A stretch of DNA of 64,000 nt from Bacillus rubiinfantis (GCA_000752035.1 CCFE01000018.1:1-64000), one strand, 5' to 3'. Positions 35,384 through 44,157 are shown, counted from the stretch's first letter. The notes: a model not told the origin generated them from the letters alone. A program made the numbers and translations.

Positions 35384-35485
35384 TTGTACACTACTAATAG
35401 TGTGCAAAAAAGGTCGAAAATACTTTTCATGATGGCACACGCATTTTCTAGTCAGGAAGGGATTCTATGCAATCTAAGCTATTAA
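35384..35485 (+). CDS. Possible short frame overlapping ytgP start
   Basis: This 33-codon frame begins with TTG, 7 nt after a near-ideal GGAGGT, and ends 19 nt inside ytgP. Its first codons lie in a 10-bp inverted repeat (TTGTACACTA-CTAA-TAGTGTGCAA, 35384-35407). It could be a leader peptide affecting ytgP translation, or the site may be fortuitous. No similarity is recognised. Confidence 0.3.
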   Translation: MYTTNSVQKRSKILFMMAHAFSSQEGILCNLSY

Positions 35486-37098
35486 GAGGTACCTTTATTT
35501 TAACAATTGGTACGATACTTTCAAAAGTCCTGGGATTACTTTATGTTATCCCATTCTTTCAAATAGTTGGCCGGGAAGGAACCGTTCTTTATCAGTATTC
35601 ATATGTACCCTATACGATTTTTATCAGCGTGGCCACCGCGGGTGTGCCGCTTGCAGTTTCAAAATTTATTTCAAAATATAACGCCTTAGAAGAATATGCT
35701 GTTGGTCGGAAATTATTTAAATCAGGTCTAGTCATTATGCTGTTGACTGGTTTTTTCGCATTCCTGACCATGTATTTGGCTGCTCCTGTGTTAGCAGAAA
35801 TGAGCACTAGTGGAAAAGCTAATTTGACTAACGTCACAACCGTCATGCGGGCTGTCAGTTTTGCCTTGATTGTTGTTCCCTTTATGAGTCTAATTAGAGG
35901 TTACTTTCAAGGCCATCAATCGATGGGTCCATCCGCTCTTTCTCAAGTTGTGGAACAAATTGTTAGAATCACTTTCGTGTTATTAGGTGCCTTTGTTGTT
36001 ATAAAGTTTTTTAATGGGAAAATTGTTACGGCTGTTAGTGTAGCAACTTTTGCTGCCTTTATTGGTGCTCTCGGGGGCTTGGCAGTGTTATTCTGGTATT
36101 GGTATAAACGGAAGCCGTATTTGGATCAATTATTAGCACAGGATAAAGGGACTATTAATATCTCTCTTCGTGAAATCTATAAGGAAATAATCCTCTATTC
36201 TTTTCCGTTTGTTTTAGTCGGTATTGCTAACCCATTATTTCAAGCGGTTGACCAGATTACCTTTAGCAAAACATTAATGCAGCTGGGGTTTAGCAAGAAT
36301 GTTGCCGGAGAGTACTTTTCAATGTTGAATTTTGAATCACATAAAATTGTGATTATCCCGGTTTCATTAGCAACTGCTTTTTCACTAACACTTGTGCCAA
36401 GTATAACAAAGGCATTTATCGAAGGGGATAGAAAAGATTTAATTCACCAATTAAATCAATCCTTTCAGGTTTTGCTGTTTTTGACTTTACCGGCAGCGAT
36501 CGGCTTGTCTTTACTGGCAGAGCCGGTTTACACAGCCTTTTATCAGCATGACATCGTGGGCACAGAAATACTACGAGCGTATGCACCAGTAGCGATTCTT
36601 TTTTCGTTATTTTCAGTAACGGCGGCAATTTTGCAAGGAATCAATGAACAGCGGTTTACTGTGTTAAGTCTACTTGTAGGCTTATTGGTAAAATTATCGC
36701 TGAATATTCCGCTGATAAAAATGATGGAAACTAAAGGCGCAGTCTTGGCAACTACTCTTGGATATTTAGCAGCAATCATGATTAATATTATTGTGATTAA
36801 GACATTTGCACGTTATCCGTTCCGCCTTGTCTGGCGTCGAAGTTTGCTCATTGCTTTATTCGCCGGATTGATGTGGTTAGGTACTGAAATCATCTATCAG
36901 CTATTACTGCTATTCTTATCTCCAGAATCTAAAATGCAATCCGTTATTATCATTATAATTTGTGCTCTAACCGGTGCTGTTATTTATGGTTATGTAAGTT
37001 TAAAATCAGGTCTCGTCAGACGTTTGTTCGGTACTAAAGTCGACCGCTTCATGACAAAGCTTAAAATTGCAGGAAGGAGACGAGTCGTTGAGAATTGA
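35467..37098 (+). CDS. ytgP: Lipid II flippase, MurJ-like YtgP
   Basis: This 543-residue polytopic protein of the MOP/Wzx superfamily has about 14 hydrophobic segments. B. subtilis YtgP (MurJ) moves lipid II across the membrane for peptidoglycan synthesis. The opening LLRGTFILTIGTILSKVLGL-LY and the RGYFQGHQSMGPSA block fit this family. The ATG follows CAGGAAGGGA. ytzG starts 11 nt before its stop. Confidence 0.9.
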   Translation: MQSKLLRGTFILTIGTILSKVLGLLYVIPFFQIVGREGTVLYQYSYVPYTIFISVATAGVPLAVSKFISKYNALEEYAVGRKLFKSGLVIMLLTGFFAFLTMYLAAPVLAEMSTSGKANLTNVTTVMRAVSFALIVVPFMSLIRGYFQGHQSMGPSALSQVVEQIVRITFVLLGAFVVIKFFNGKIVTAVSVATFAAFIGALGGLAVLFWYWYKRKPYLDQLLAQDKGTINISLREIYKEIILYSFPFVLVGIANPLFQAVDQITFSKTLMQLGFSKNVAGEYFSMLNFESHKIVIIPVSLATAFSLTLVPSITKAFIEGDRKDLIHQLNQSFQVLLFLTLPAAIGLSLLAEPVYTAFYQHDIVGTEILRAYAPVAILFSLFSVTAAILQGINEQRFTVLSLLVGLLVKLSLNIPLIKMMETKGAVLATTLGYLAAIMINIIVIKTFARYPFRLVWRRSLLIALFAGLMWLGTEIIYQLLLLFLSPESKMQSVIIIIICALTGAVIYGYVSLKSGLVRRLFGTKVDRFMTKLKIAGRRRVVEN

Positions 37099-37807
37099 TA
37101 AGATGTTGGCCAATCTTGGATATGGCAGTCGTAAAGAGGTTAAACAGCTGTTAAAAAGTGGTGCAGTCAGGGTTGATGACATTGTTGTGAAAGATGGCAA
37201 GCAACAGGTTGTTCCGCAATCCCAGACCGTAACCTTAAATGGAGAGGTAATAGAATACCAAGAATTTATCTATTTGATGATGAATAAGCCGCCAGGAGTT
37301 GTATCGGCAACGGAAGATTCTCAAGATGAAACTGTCATTGATTTGCTGGCGGTTGAAGACCAGGTGTATGAGCCTTTTCCTGTCGGCAGGCTTGATAAAG
37401 ATACTGAGGGGCTGCTATTGATCACGAATGATGGGCAGCTTGCTCATCGTTTATTGTCACCAAAGAGGCATGTCCCCAAAACATATTTTGCTGTTATTGA
37501 CCGAGAAGTGACGGAGGCAGATGTCGTTGCTTTTGCCAGGGGGGTTACTCTCAATGATGGTTATCAAACAAAGCCTGGTAAGTTGAAAATTCTTAAGTCG
37601 GGAATCCGCTCAGATATTGAATTAACGATTACTGAGGGCAAGTTTCATCAGGTGAAACGAATGTTCCAAGCAGTCGGAAAAAGGGTTATATATCTACAGC
37701 GAATCTCGATGGGGCCACTTACACTTGATGAAACACTGGAATTGGGAGAGTATCGCCAATTAACCGAAGAAGAAATCGAATTACTAAAAAATTATCAAGT
37801 GAAATAG
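37088..37807 (+). CDS. ytzG: 16S rRNA pseudouridine synthase (RsuA family)
   Basis: This 239-residue protein has an N-terminal S4 RNA-binding domain (residues 1-58) and an RsuA/RluB-type catalytic domain with catalytic D103 in GRLDKDTEGLLL. It likely modifies a uridine in 16S rRNA. The TTG at 37088 is chosen for AGGAAGGAGA 7 nt upstream. The frame opens earlier, but within that site. It overlaps ytgP by 11 nt. Confidence 0.88.
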   Translation: MRIDKMLANLGYGSRKEVKQLLKSGAVRVDDIVVKDGKQQVVPQSQTVTLNGEVIEYQEFIYLMMNKPPGVVSATEDSQDETVIDLLAVEDQVYEPFPVGRLDKDTEGLLLITNDGQLAHRLLSPKRHVPKTYFAVIDREVTEADVVAFARGVTLNDGYQTKPGKLKILKSGIRSDIELTITEGKFHQVKRMFQAVGKRVIYLQRISMGPLTLDETLELGEYRQLTEEEIELLKNYQVK

Positions 37808-37811
37808 AAGA

Positions 37812-37838
37812 AAGAGCGGTCAATCGACCGCTTTTTTG
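37812..37838 (+). terminator. Terminator of ytgP-ytzG
   Basis: The stem AGAGCGGTC / GACCGCTTTTTT has a 4-nt loop. Confidence 0.85.
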
Positions 37839-37964
37839 TCTGGGTTATTTTGTCGAAAAAACAGGAAATAAAATTCGTTATTAAGAACATTTTTCGACAA
37901 AGACTACTTACTCTCTCATCTATAATGGACAAGGTGTAAATATTTGTTAATAGGAGGAAACCAG

Positions 37965-40037
37965 GTGGGGAAAATGCGAAAAGTTCTTATAGCAGGGTTG
38001 GCAATGACATTACTAATGCCAGCTGCAGTAAAGGGAAAAGAAAATGTTCAACAATCAGCAAAATATGCTATTGTCAGTAATGAATCAGTAAATGGCAATG
38101 AACCACAGTACACGGGAACATTTATGATTGATAATCAACAGTACGCAATTAACAAAAAACTGATGCCTGAAGCCTATAAAATGGATTATATTAAACCATT
38201 TGATTTGAAAAAAAATAAGGCAAAGCTTGAAAATAATTCATACCAGAAAAAGTCAGTTTATAATGTAGGAGCGAGTAAAAATTTCTGGGTAACGAATCTT
38301 ACAAATAATAGTAACAAACAAATTAATGCCAAATTGTTGTATAGCGGAACAAAAGCGAATATTTGGGTGCATAATAATCAAATCACTTCACAGGATGCTA
38401 TTAAACTAGGTACTGAATTTGATAAAAAAATATATGGTTCGGTGACAAATAATTTTGCAAAAGAATCTGATGTCAATCGGGACGGCAAAATTAATATCCT
38501 GTGCTTTGATATTGAAGATGGTTTTTCAGGCTACGGGGGCTATGTAGCAGGTTATTTTTGGCCTGGTGATCTTTTTGATGTTGATTATTCCAATAACTCT
38601 GAGATTTTCTATATTGATACATATCCAACAATGGGACTATCAAGCTCAAAAGATGTAGCAAAGGCTTTTACAACATTAGCACATGAATTTCAGCATATGG
38701 TGAATTTTAATCAAACCATTTTTGTTGAGAGTAGTGACAGACAAATGGATATTTGGCTTGATGAAGGCTTGGCAATGGCAGCTGAACAAATATATACCGG
38801 AAAGGTGTTAACGGATCGAATTAGCTATTATAATGCTTCATCATCAATAGCAGCTGGTCATTCTCTGCTATATTGGGATAATTATGGAGATGTACTAGCA
38901 AATTATTCGCTATCTTATCTATTTTCTCAGTATGTAAAACTGCAAACTAATAAAGGGGATACGATTTTTAAAGAAATCTTGCAAGATAGAAATAATGACT
39001 ATAAAGCTGTCGAAAACGTGGTGAAAAAATATGTAAATCCATCGATGGCGTTTGGAAAGTTTATGACTAATTTCCGCGGTGCTTTATTATTAAAGCAGCC
39101 CACAGGTCCGTATGGCTTTAAAGGAAAAGCGGAGTTTAATCAGCTGCAACCACGGCTTTATAATGGCTCTCCTGGAAAATTGTTGGGTGGCGGGGCAATT
39201 GTTAAGCAAGTTAATGATAATTTCACTATACCGGCGGATAAAGGTGCAAAAATTGCTTATAGACTTGTCCAACCAGGAAAAGATTATACACCTCCGACTA
39301 AGCCAAGTGTAAGTGCAGTTAGTGATCGCGATACAAGTATAAAAGGAAAAGCAGAGGCAAACAGTAAAGTTTATGTAAAGCGAGGCTCGACTTTTTTAGG
39401 TTCTGCCACAGTTGCCACAAATGGTAGTTTCAATGTGAAAATTGCCAAACAAAAAGCAGGAACAAGTTTAACAGTATATGTAGAAGACACCTCAAAAAAC
39501 AGAAGTCCAGTTGCTGTTGTTAAGGTGCTTGACAAGTCTGCCCCTTCTGCTCCAACTGTCAATGAAGTGAGAAATAATAGTAAAAAGGTAACCGGGAAAG
39601 CTGAAGCCGGTGCTAAGGTTATTATCAAAAAGGGTAAGACAGTACTTGGTTCTGGTTATGCTAACAAGGATAGAATCTATTCAATTTCTATGAAAACACT
39701 CCAGAAGGAAAATACTGTTTTAGCGGTAACAGCAACTGATAAAGCCGGAAATACAAGTAAAGCAACTACAGTAAAAGTGAAAGATAAAATAGCACCTACA
39801 AAACCAAAAGTAAACAAGATAACATCTCGGTCGACGAAAGTTACTGGCAAGGCAGAAGCCTATGCGAGGGTTTATGTAAAATATGGTAAAAAGATAATCG
39901 GTTCAGCAACAGTGAGTAAGAGAGGATCTTTTTCAGTGAAAATTTCCAAGCAAAAAACGAAACGGGTTCTATATGTTTATGCAAAAGATAGGGCTGGCAA
40001 CGTTGGCAAGACAACAAAAATAACGGTACAAAGATAA
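37965..40037 (+). CDS. Secreted HExxH metalloprotease with Ig-like repeats
   Basis: This 690-residue exported protein has a signal peptide (KMRKVLIAGLAMTLLMPAAV). A zinc-protease site HEFQHMVNF lies at H240-E241-H244, followed 21 residues later by D266-E267 (LDEGLAMAAEQ), as in M30 hyicolysin-like peptidases. Three C-terminal Ig-like domains of ~82 residues (from ~442, ~523 and ~607) repeat the pattern P-x-VN-x6-V-x-GKAEA. No sortase or anchor motif is seen, so the protein is probably released or held by the repeats. The GTG at 37965 follows AGGAGG with a 7-nt spacer. Not found at this place in B. subtilis. Confidence 0.8.
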   Translation: MGKMRKVLIAGLAMTLLMPAAVKGKENVQQSAKYAIVSNESVNGNEPQYTGTFMIDNQQYAINKKLMPEAYKMDYIKPFDLKKNKAKLENNSYQKKSVYNVGASKNFWVTNLTNNSNKQINAKLLYSGTKANIWVHNNQITSQDAIKLGTEFDKKIYGSVTNNFAKESDVNRDGKINILCFDIEDGFSGYGGYVAGYFWPGDLFDVDYSNNSEIFYIDTYPTMGLSSSKDVAKAFTTLAHEFQHMVNFNQTIFVESSDRQMDIWLDEGLAMAAEQIYTGKVLTDRISYYNASSSIAAGHSLLYWDNYGDVLANYSLSYLFSQYVKLQTNKGDTIFKEILQDRNNDYKAVENVVKKYVNPSMAFGKFMTNFRGALLLKQPTGPYGFKGKAEFNQLQPRLYNGSPGKLLGGGAIVKQVNDNFTIPADKGAKIAYRLVQPGKDYTPPTKPSVSAVSDRDTSIKGKAEANSKVYVKRGSTFLGSATVATNGSFNVKIAKQKAGTSLTVYVEDTSKNRSPVAVVKVLDKSAPSAPTVNEVRNNSKKVTGKAEAGAKVIIKKGKTVLGSGYANKDRIYSISMKTLQKENTVLAVTATDKAGNTSKATTVKVKDKIAPTKPKVNKITSRSTKVTGKAEAYARVYVKYGKKIIGSATVSKRGSFSVKISKQKTKRVLYVYAKDRAGNVGKTTKITVQR

Positions 40038-40047
40038 AATATAAAAG

Positions 40048-40098
40048 AAAAGGCAGTGGATTTCACCTAATTGAAATTGCACTGCCTTTTTTATTTTT
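40048..40098 (+). terminator. Terminator of the protease gene
   Basis: A long stem, GGCAGTG / CACTGCC with inner ATTTCA / TGAAAT, is followed by a T-run. Confidence 0.85.
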
Positions 40099-40100
40099 TT

Positions 40101-40128
40101 GTTGTAATTACAACAAAAATGCTATAAT
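40101..40128 (+). promoter_or_regulatory. Promoter with 14-bp palindromic operator (likely MarR site)
   Basis: The perfect palindrome GTTGTAATTACAAC (40101-40114) lies upstream of a TATAAT -10 (40123-40128) and would cover the -35. A MarR-family gene is the second gene of this unit, so autoregulation is likely but inferred. Confidence 0.6.
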
Positions 40129-40168
40129 ATTTTTTTAAAGCAAAAAACACACAAGGAGATGACAAATA

Positions 40169-40885
40169 ATGACTAAGTTTTTAATTACTGATGAATTTTG
40201 GGAGTTGTTTCCCCAGGCTGAGATAGGAGTTGTTGTTGCAAAAGGGATTCATAACACGGAAGAATCTGTGAAAGATATCAGACCGGAAATTAATACCTTG
40301 TTGGAAAAAAGCAATCATGAAGCGAAAAAGTTTCTTACCGAAGAAGTTTTTAGCGAAAACAAAGTTATTGCCGATTGGCGAAAAGCATATAAACAATTTA
40401 AAACAAAAAAGGGGGTTAGATGCTCAATTGAAGCCTTATTAAAACGGGTTGACAAAGGCAAAGGGGTAGGCACGATTAACCCATTAGTGGATATCTACAA
40501 TTCCGTTTCCCTAACCTATGGTTTGCCATGCGGGGGAGAAGATATCGATACCTTTCAAGGAGACGTATTATTGACAAAGGCAGTTGGTGGTGAGTCTTTC
40601 TTGGCATTGGGTGATGAAGAAAATGATAATGCCCTGCCAGGAGAAATCATTTATAAAGATGATGAAGGTGCAATCTGCCGTTGCTGGAACTGGCGGGATG
40701 GACAGCGTAGTATGCTGACGGAGAATACAGTAAACGCGTTTTTGATTATTGAATCTGTAGACCCTAACAGACGTAATGACCTCCAAGCCGCGGTCGAGGA
40801 GCTAGCACATTTAACCCAAAAATATCTTGGCGGAACCACTGAAATTAACTTTATGAATATCGAGAAAAGAGAAATAACCTTGTAG
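40169..40885 (+). CDS. B3/B4-domain protein (PheT editing-domain-like)
   Basis: This 238-residue free-standing B3/4 domain is the fold used in the beta subunit of phenylalanyl-tRNA synthetase to edit mischarged tRNA. Family features include IRPEINTLLEK, NPLVDIYNSVSLTYGLPCGGEDID and LPGEIIYKDDEGAICRCWNWRD. Free-standing members may bind or hydrolyse aminoacyl-tRNA, but the role is unproven. The ATG follows AAGGAGATGAC. It is followed 43 nt later by a MarR regulator. Confidence 0.8.
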   Translation: MTKFLITDEFWELFPQAEIGVVVAKGIHNTEESVKDIRPEINTLLEKSNHEAKKFLTEEVFSENKVIADWRKAYKQFKTKKGVRCSIEALLKRVDKGKGVGTINPLVDIYNSVSLTYGLPCGGEDIDTFQGDVLLTKAVGGESFLALGDEENDNALPGEIIYKDDEGAICRCWNWRDGQRSMLTENTVNAFLIIESVDPNRRNDLQAAVEELAHLTQKYLGGTTEINFMNIEKREITL

Positions 40886-40928
40886 ATTGTTGCCTTGAAA
40901 GAATAATTACTCATTTGGAGTCGAAAAT

Positions 40929-41381
40929 ATGAAGGAAATTCTACGTGAGATTGGCATGATTGCAAGGGCCTTAGATTCGATAAGTAATATAGAATTTAAA
41001 GAATATGAACTTACCAAAGGGCAATATTTGTACCTAGTACGCATTTATGAACATCCGGGGATCATTCAGGAAAAACTAGCTGAGATGATAAAGGTAGATC
41101 GAACAACGGCAGCACGAGCAATAAAAAAACTTGAGATGAACGGCTTTGTTGAAAGAAAAAATGATGAGGATAATAAAAAAATTAAAAGACTCTTCGTAAC
41201 AGAGAAAGGTAAAAATGTATATCCATTTATAAAAAGAGAAAATGATTATTCAAATCAGGTTGCCATCTCTGGACTAACCGAGGACGAAGCTGAAATTCTG
41301 TCAAGCCTGCTCCAAAGGGTTAGGAAAAATATCGAGGTTGATTGGGAGTTTGTAAAAAAAGGAAATAAGCGAAACTATTGA
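40929..41381 (+). CDS. MarR-family transcriptional regulator
   Basis: This 150-residue winged-helix protein has the helix-turn-helix at ~53-77 (EKLAEMIKVDRTTAARAIKKLE) and the wing at ~78-92. It probably controls the unit starting at 40169 through the palindrome GTTGTAATTACAAC. The ligand is unknown. It precedes paiA by 45 nt and may be cotranscribed with paiA-paiB. Confidence 0.88.
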   Translation: MKEILREIGMIARALDSISNIEFKEYELTKGQYLYLVRIYEHPGIIQEKLAEMIKVDRTTAARAIKKLEMNGFVERKNDEDNKKIKRLFVTEKGKNVYPFIKRENDYSNQVAISGLTEDEAEILSSLLQRVRKNIEVDWEFVKKGNKRNY

Positions 41382-41426
41382 GATAATCAAAAAGTCCAAT
41401 AGGGATTAGTGAGGTGATATGCAAGC

Positions 41427-41945
41427 GTGTTGATAGATATTAAACAGTGCAGCCATGAAGATTTAGCAGAACTCCAAGAAATTAGCATTGAAACATTCAA
41501 TGATACATTCAAAGAGCAAAATACACCAGAAAATCTTACAGCATATTTGCAAAGAGCCTTTCATTTGGAACAGTTAGATAAGGAACTATCCAATCGTTTC
41601 TCGCAATTTTTCTTCATCTACGTTGATAAGGAACTTGCTGGTTATTTAAAGGTTAATACGAATGAAGCTCAGTCAGAAAACATGGGTGATGAATCATTTG
41701 AAGTGGAACGGATTTATATCAGAAGAAAGTTTCAGGGTCAAGGGCTTGGTAGATATCTTCTAAATAAGGCAATTGAAATCGCTAATGAAAAGAATAAAGC
41801 CAAAGTTTGGTTGGGCGTTTGGGAAAAGAATGAAAAGGCCATTAAATTTTATAGAAAATTAGGATTTGTTCAGAACGGAGCTCATTCTTTTTATATGGGT
41901 GATGAAGAACAGACTGATCTTATCATGGTGAAATCACTTAACTAA
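41427..41945 (+). CDS. paiA: Spermine/spermidine N-acetyltransferase PaiA
   Basis: This 172-residue GNAT acetyltransferase is close to B. subtilis PaiA along its length (IETFNDTFKEQNTPEN, GAHSFYMGDEEQTDLIM). The acetyl-CoA site is the segment RRKFQGQGLGRYLL near 93-106. PaiA acetylates spermidine and spermine and was first described as a negative regulator of degradative enzyme and sporulation genes. GTG start, 8 nt after AGGTGAT. It pairs with paiB as in B. subtilis, though at another chromosomal place. Confidence 0.92.
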   Translation: MLIDIKQCSHEDLAELQEISIETFNDTFKEQNTPENLTAYLQRAFHLEQLDKELSNRFSQFFFIYVDKELAGYLKVNTNEAQSENMGDESFEVERIYIRRKFQGQGLGRYLLNKAIEIANEKNKAKVWLGVWEKNEKAIKFYRKLGFVQNGAHSFYMGDEEQTDLIMVKSLN

Positions 41946-41967
41946 AATTTTCTTGAGGCGGGTTATC

Positions 41968-42594
41968 ATGTATATTCCAAAATACTATAAGGTTACAGAT
42001 GCTGCTGAAATATGGGAGTTTGTAAAGAAGAACTCATTTGCTTCAGTTGTGACAACCAAACAAGGGAAACCAATTGCCACACATTTGCCGTTAGAGGTAA
42101 GTAAAAAAGACGACGATTATTATCTTACCGGCCATATGGCTTACGGGAACCCACAGTGGCGAACATTTGAAACATGTGAAAATGTTCTTACCATGTTTCA
42201 AGGGGCAGATGCGTATATTTCCTCTTCTTGGTATTCTCATGAAGAGGTTCCGACATGGAACTATCAGGCTGTCCATATGTATGGTAAAGCAAGTATTTTA
42301 AAGAAAGATGAACTGATAGAAGAACTAACACTAATGCTGGAAAAATATGAAAAACACCGTGAAAAACCAGTTCTATGGGATACACTTTCTCCTCAATTGT
42401 TGGAAAGTGAATTGAAAGGAATTGTTGGCTTCAAGATTAAAGTAGAAGAAATTCAAGCTGCTTATAAGTTAAGCCAGAACCGAAATGAGGCAGATTATAC
42501 GAACATTATTAATCAATTACACAATGAAGGAAACCCAAATTCGGTACAAATCGCTGAAGTGATGAAAGAATTATTCAGGCGATCTAAGCAATAA
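41968..42594 (+). CDS. paiB: FMN-binding protein PaiB
   Basis: This 208-residue PaiB-family protein has a split-barrel flavin-binding fold. It opens MYIPKYYKVTDAAEIWEFV, and contains SSSWYSHEEVPTWNYQAVHMYG. In B. subtilis paiB lies in an operon with paiA and acts as a negative transcription regulator; the mechanism is unclear. The ATG at 41968 follows GAGGCGGG and lies 22 nt after paiA. Confidence 0.92.
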   Translation: MYIPKYYKVTDAAEIWEFVKKNSFASVVTTKQGKPIATHLPLEVSKKDDDYYLTGHMAYGNPQWRTFETCENVLTMFQGADAYISSSWYSHEEVPTWNYQAVHMYGKASILKKDELIEELTLMLEKYEKHREKPVLWDTLSPQLLESELKGIVGFKIKVEEIQAAYKLSQNRNEADYTNIINQLHNEGNPNSVQIAEVMKELFRRSKQ

Positions 42595-42601
42595 ATTGCA
42601 T

Positions 42602-42658
42602 AAAAACAGCAAAGCGATGGCTAGCAGTTGCCACACACTTTGCTGTTTTATTATTTTT
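42602..42658 (+). terminator. Bidirectional terminator, paiB / dps
   Basis: The 12-bp stem AAAACAGCAAAG / CTTTGCTGTTTT encloses a 25-nt loop, with T-rich tails on both strands. Confidence 0.75.
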
Positions 42659-42670
42659 ATCGTCGACAAG

Positions 42671-43105
42671 TTAAGCTTGCAGAAATGCTCTTAGCATCCA
42701 GTTGTGTTTATTCAGTTTAGCGATTACTCCGAGGAACATATCGCTGGTAACTTCGTCATGGTTTTGTTCAGCCACTTCGATGCCGGACTTTAATTCATCA
42801 ATTATGGTAGTAAAATCATTAATAACTGTATCAACCATTTCCTCGGCGGTTAATTTTTCAGTTGTTTCTTTAATTGTAGCGAGCTGCAGTGATTCTGATA
42901 AGGTAGAGATAGGGCTACCGCCAATCGTCAATAGCTGCTCGGCAAATTCATCAACAGTTGCAGCCGCTTCCTCATAAAATGCCTCAAATTTGGCATGTAG
43001 TGTGAAGAAGTGTGGCCCTTTTACATACCAATGGAAATGATGCAATTTTGCATACAGTACATTCCAGTTAGCAATTTGTTGATTAAGTACTTGTTCTAAT
43101 GTCAT
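42671..43105 (-). CDS. mrgA: Dps-family ferritin-like DNA-protection protein
   Basis: This 144-residue Dps protein, expected as a 12-subunit cage, oxidises Fe2+ with peroxide and protects DNA. Ferroxidase residues are seen in HHFHWYVKGPHFFTLHAKF and in the EEAAATVDEFAEQLL helix. A perfect PerR box upstream makes MrgA the best name, although B. subtilis has a second, sigma-B-dependent Dps (YtkB). The ATG follows TAGGAGGAATT. Confidence 0.9.
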   Translation of the reverse strand: MTLEQVLNQQIANWNVLYAKLHHFHWYVKGPHFFTLHAKFEAFYEEAAATVDEFAEQLLTIGGSPISTLSESLQLATIKETTEKLTAEEMVDTVINDFTTIIDELKSGIEVAEQNHDEVTSDMFLGVIAKLNKHNWMLRAFLQA

Positions 43106-43139
43106 AGTTAATTCCTCCTAATTATCTTATCTAAATTAA

Positions 43140-43188
43140 TTATAACAGTTATTAATTTAAAGTCAATACTAGATTATAATAATTATAA
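43140..43188 (-). promoter_or_regulatory. Two PerR boxes upstream of dps
   Basis: TTATAATAATTATAA at 43174-43188 is a perfect 15-bp Per box. TTATAACAGTTATTA at 43140-43154 is a weaker second one (12 of 15). Both lie 35-85 bp upstream of the start. They predict induction by hydrogen peroxide or iron limitation. Confidence 0.8.
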
Positions 43189-43315
43189 TTTAATCTCTAT
43201 GTAATTTTTTGCTTATATATCATCTACAATAGGAACAATCTAAAGTTTTTCGAAAGATAAGTAACGAATGCCAATAATGGGTATTCTAATAGAAAATGAC
43301 TTTCTTGGAGGAGTT

Positions 43316-44125
43316 ATGGTGAAACTGACACATGAAAAGGCAATTGAATTGCATGGGTTTAATAATCTCACAAAATCATTAAGTTTTAATATGTATGATA
43401 TTTGCTATACGAGGACAAAGGAAGAGCGTGAAGCATACCTACAATATATTGATGAGCAATACAGTGCTGAAAGACTGACAAGGATCCTGCAAGAAGTTGC
43501 TGAAATTATTGGAGCTCATGTGTTGAATATCGCAAGCCAAGATTTTGAACCAGCGGGAGCAAGTGTAACTTTTTTGATATCAGAAGAACCTGTTGAAAAT
43601 CAGTCATCGGAGATCTTCGAGGAATCACCCGGCCCTTTAATAGAATCGGTGGTGCTTCAGTTAGATAAAAGTCACATAACTGTCCATACATATCCTGAAT
43701 ATCATCCAGACGAAGGAATCAGCACCTTTAGAGCGGATATTGATGTATCCACTTGTGGAGAAATTTCGCCGCTGAAGGCTCTGCATCACCTAATCCGCGT
43801 ATTTGAAACAGATGTGATGACAATCGATTACCGTGTCCGCGGTTTCACAAGGAATAAGGATGGACATAAGCTGTTCATCGACCATGAAATCAGTTCCATT
43901 CAGAACTATATTCCAGACGATGTGATTGAGTTATTTGATATGATTGACGTCAACGTTTATCAGGAGAATATCTTTCATACAAAATGCAAGCTCCGAAATT
44001 TTGATTTAAATAATTATTTATTCGGTTATACGAAAGAAAAACTGTCTGAAAAAGAAATCGATGAAATTACAGAGAGAATTAAGCTAGAAATGGATGAAAT
44101 TTTTTATGGGAAAAATATTGTCTAG
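43316..44125 (+). CDS. speD: S-adenosylmethionine decarboxylase, long E. coli-type SpeD
   Basis: SpeD makes decarboxylated S-adenosylmethionine for spermidine synthesis. At 269 residues it is the long gamma-proteobacterial type (opening ELHGFNNLTKSLSF, with STCGEISPLKAL and YRVRGFTR), not the ~126-residue form of B. subtilis. Self-cleavage is expected at K118-S119 (LDKSHITVHTYPE), leaving a pyruvoyl group on the C-terminal subunit. The ATG at 43316 follows TTGGAGGAG. speE is not in the window. Confidence 0.93.
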   Translation: MVKLTHEKAIELHGFNNLTKSLSFNMYDICYTRTKEEREAYLQYIDEQYSAERLTRILQEVAEIIGAHVLNIASQDFEPAGASVTFLISEEPVENQSSEIFEESPGPLIESVVLQLDKSHITVHTYPEYHPDEGISTFRADIDVSTCGEISPLKALHHLIRVFETDVMTIDYRVRGFTRNKDGHKLFIDHEISSIQNYIPDDVIELFDMIDVNVYQENIFHTKCKLRNFDLNNYLFGYTKEKLSEKEIDEITERIKLEMDEIFYGKNIV

Positions 44126-44157
44126 GGGAGAGCCGAAAATTGCTCTTCCCTATATTC
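44123..44157 (+). terminator. Hairpin after speD
   Basis: The 10-bp stem AGGGGAGAGC / GCTCTTCCCT has a poor T-tail. Confidence 0.5.

Noticed and set aside
37944..37964. Upstream TTG start for the secreted protease
   Set aside because: The AGGAGG ribosome binding site would lie inside the coding sequence; the GTG at 37965 has correct spacing.
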